From the NCBI GenBank assembly GCA_029776225.1, contig JAKOTR010000029.1, forward strand, positions 62,001 to 126,000: DNA of 64,000 nt. Reading direction: 5' to 3'. Positions within the stretch are counted from its first letter, which is position 1; every line of letters starts with the position of its first letter. The translations under genes and the position numbers were made by a program. Source of the DNA: Acidobacteriota bacterium. Its GTDB lineage: Bacteria; Acidobacteriota; Terriglobia; Bryobacterales; Bryobacteraceae. Of the stretch, positions 62,274-64,000 are shown in pieces. The notes below the pieces were generated by a model. That model ran no database searches and had not been told where the DNA came from. It saw nothing but the letters and a program-made list of their open reading frames with translations.

Positions 62274-62480
62274 ATGGGAAACACGAAGGCGCACATGGAA
62301 CTTTGTGAGGCGATCCTGGACCTGATCGAGCGGAAGCGGGCCGAAACCGGCGACGATTCCCTCGGGGCGGCCATCGAGCGCGTGGTTCTCCAGAGCCAGT
62401 TCCAGGAACTCGAGCGGGAGATTCTCGATAATCCGGGCGCCATCGAACCCTGGCTAATCCGCCGCCGCGATCAGCAGTAA
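62274..62480 (+). CDS. Small helical protein of unknown function
   Basis: 68 residues, largely helical (AHMELCEAILDLIERKRAE, VVLQSQFQELEREILD). Start ATG at 62274 chosen because AGGAGG lies seven bases before it; ATG at 62268 is too close. Located between the pump and the glycosidase. No family recognised. Confidence 0.65.
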   Translation: MGNTKAHMELCEAILDLIERKRAETGDDSLGAAIERVVLQSQFQELEREILDNPGAIEPWLIRRRDQQ

Positions 62481-62533
62481 GCTTCGGGAGCGGTTGCAGG
62501 CAGTTCAGTGTTACATTTGCACATGGAGTATCC

Positions 62534-63970
62534 ATGCGTGCAATGACACGAACTGCCATATTTGTATTAGCAACAGCCGTTGCCGGCTTCACAGCGCAGG
62601 CGCAATCGCCGCTGCCCACCCTCAAGGTAAGTCCCAATAAGCGCTTCCTGCTGAAAAGCGATAACACTCCGTTCTTCTATCTCGGAGATACTGCCTGGGA
62701 GTTATTCCATCGTTTGAACCGCGAGGAGGCGGCTGCTTATCTGAAGAAGCGGGCCGAGCAGAAGTACACGGTCATCCAGGCCGTCGCGGTGGCGGAGTTG
62801 GATGGCGTCGACGATCCCAATCCTTACGGCGACGTGCCGTTTATCGAGCGCGACCCCACCCGGCCCGCCGTGACCCCCGGGGCGGATCCGGCGGACCCCG
62901 ACCAGTACGACTACTGGGACCACGTGGAATACATCGTGGACGAAGCCAACCGGCTGGGCCTCTACATCGGCTTTCTGCCCACCTGGGGCCGCTGGGTAGT
63001 GGGAGACCGCGATGGAAAGAACCGGATCATCACGGCGCAAAACGCGCAGGCATACGGGGAGTTCCTCGGCAAGCGCTTCGGGAAGAAAGGCATCATCTGG
63101 ATCCTGGGCGGCGACCGCACCGCGACGGGTTACGAGGAGGTCTGGCGCACGCTCGCGCGCGGCATCGCCATCGGCGTTTCCGGCAGAGAGGACTACGATG
63201 CGGTGATGATGACGTTCCACCCGACGGGCGGACAGACGTCGTCGCCGTGGTTCCACAACGACGAGTGGCTCGACTTCAACATGCATCAGACCGGGCACGG
63301 CCTTGCCGCCGCCACGCGGTCATGGGAGCGCATCGCGAAGGACTACGAGCTCACGCCGGTGAAACCGGTGATGGACGGCGAGCCTCTGTACGAAGACCAT
63401 CCGCTGGCGTTCCGGGCGGCGGAGCACGGGTATTCCTTCGACGCACACGTGCGGCAGCGGGCCTACTGGGCCGTGTTCTCCGGCGCTTTCGGCCACACCT
63501 ACGGCAACCATTCTGTATGGCAGATGTACGCGCCGAACCGCACAGGCAAGAACGGGCCGCTGCTTTACTGGTATGAAGCCATACACCGCCCGGGCGCGGC
63601 GCAGATGCGGTACCTGCGGGAACTGATCGAGTCGCGGCCCATGCTTTCGCGGGTGCCCGACCAGAGCATCGTGGTGAATGAACTGGAGGGCGCCGATCAT
63701 ATCTCGGCCACCCGCGGGGACGGCTACCTGTTCGTCTATACCGCCCAGGGCCGGCGCTTCACCGTGAACATGGGGAAAATCTCCGGCGAGAAAGTGGTTG
63801 GTTACTGGTACAACCCGCGCACTGGAACTTCCACTCCCATCGGCACGTTCGAGAACACGGGGACGCGGGAGTTCGTCCCCCCGGCCGAAGGCTTCGGCGC
63901 GGACTGGGTGCTGGTGCTCGACGATGCCGCGAAGAAGTTCGGGCCGCCTGGAGTATCTCCGGGCCAGTGA
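62534..63970 (+). CDS. Secreted GH140/DUF4038-like glycosidase
   Basis: 478 residues. Signal peptide to about 24 (FTAQAQ), then a TIM-barrel with FFYLGDTAWELFHRLNREEA, IIWILGGDRTA and VMDGEPLYEDHP near residue 280, and a C-terminal beta domain (GYWYNPRTGTSTPIGTF). This is the apiosidase-like (GH140, DUF4038/DUF4091) group that trims plant cell-wall polymers. Likely catalytic acids are the Asp in GGDR and the Glu in DGEP. Complete in this window. Confidence 0.85.
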   Translation: MRAMTRTAIFVLATAVAGFTAQAQSPLPTLKVSPNKRFLLKSDNTPFFYLGDTAWELFHRLNREEAAAYLKKRAEQKYTVIQAVAVAELDGVDDPNPYGDVPFIERDPTRPAVTPGADPADPDQYDYWDHVEYIVDEANRLGLYIGFLPTWGRWVVGDRDGKNRIITAQNAQAYGEFLGKRFGKKGIIWILGGDRTATGYEEVWRTLARGIAIGVSGREDYDAVMMTFHPTGGQTSSPWFHNDEWLDFNMHQTGHGLAAATRSWERIAKDYELTPVKPVMDGEPLYEDHPLAFRAAEHGYSFDAHVRQRAYWAVFSGAFGHTYGNHSVWQMYAPNRTGKNGPLLYWYEAIHRPGAAQMRYLRELIESRPMLSRVPDQSIVVNELEGADHISATRGDGYLFVYTAQGRRFTVNMGKISGEKVVGYWYNPRTGTSTPIGTFENTGTREFVPPAEGFGADWVLVLDDAAKKFGPPGVSPGQ

Positions 63971-64000
63971 CCTCCGGTTTTCGTTATACTTCCTTTTCGA

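Noticed and set aside
1-64000. tRNA, rRNA, CRISPR arrays, prophage or insertion sequences
   Set aside because: No cloverleaf with a GTTCGAxTCC-type arm, no repeat-spacer array, no transposase or phage structural gene was recognised; the holin-like proteins are chromosomal membrane families.

Overview
The window is a high-GC, tightly packed bacterial chromosome segment that most likely comes from an acidobacterium of the Bryobacterales/Solibacter type. This is inferred from family content: an exported protein with the TIGR03437-type C-terminal module that is amplified in Solibacter, a DUF2934 protein, secreted M28 and sugar-acting enzymes, and many short exported proteins of unknown function. 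There is no phage, plasmid, insertion sequence, CRISPR array, rRNA or recognisable tRNA gene.

Layout. (1) 0-4.5 kb: an exported ADP-ribosylglycohydrolase-fold protein behind a near-consensus sigma-70 promoter with a LacI-type operator, the divergent remnant of an alpha-amylase-like gene, a repeat-bearing DUF2934 protein and a zinc alcohol dehydrogenase. (2) 4.5-7.2 kb: threonine synthase and a Sat-type ATP sulfurylase. (3) 7.2-20.4 kb: an exopolysaccharide cluster. A WbpB-like dehydrogenase, WbpE-like aminotransferase and WbpD-like acetyltransferase point to a 2,3-diacetamido uronic acid. A Wzz/GumC-type co-polymerase, a separate BY-kinase, a Wza-type export protein, an epimerase, a second DegT aminotransferase, a second hexapeptide acyltransferase, a polyprenyl-phosphate glycosyltransferase and an outer-membrane-barrel candidate accompany them. 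No flippase, polymerase or initiating transferase lies in the cluster itself. (4) 20.4-28.5 kb: a beta-CASP RNase, an IscU-like scaffold, a GrpB pseudogene, a Gly/Phe-rich secreted protein, a protein with a NucS-like nuclease domain, and several envelope proteins.

(5) 27.7-31.6 kb: SDR, MFS transporter and Old-Yellow-Enzyme genes, two of which appear to use non-canonical start codons (ATT and CTG). The third ends in a 104-bp antisense overlap with a small membrane protein. (6) 31.6-41.5 kb: argS, a response regulator/histidine kinase pair, a START-like protein, a small outer-membrane barrel, an aminotransferase, glycine C-acetyltransferase and an orphan Flp pilin with its own terminator. (7) 41.5-48.4 kb: a six-gene minus-strand run with DUF2088/LarA-like, hypothetical, M28 peptidase, DsbA-like, UxaA-like and HIT-like proteins. 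(8) 48.4-56.6 kb: an ArnT/PMT-type glycosyltransferase, a lipoprotein, a stand-alone ClpB-D2-like AAA+ ATPase, an SDR, an O-antigen-ligase family protein, a secreted protein with an apparent frameshift, and a PAP2-family membrane phosphatase. (9) 56.8-64 kb: an ElaB/YqjE/DUF3618-type envelope triplet, a MASE3-PAS sensor with no kinase domain, a P2-type cation ATPase, two very small ORFs and a GH140-like secreted glycosidase.

The segment is mainly envelope and exopolysaccharide biology plus secreted carbohydrate and peptide turnover, with scattered housekeeping genes. No single wholly new system is obvious. The best leads are the two non-canonical starts, the NucS-like protein, the orphan D2 ATPase, the kinase-less sensor and the incomplete diacetamido-uronate cluster. 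All family calls are by reading the sequence; no database search was run.
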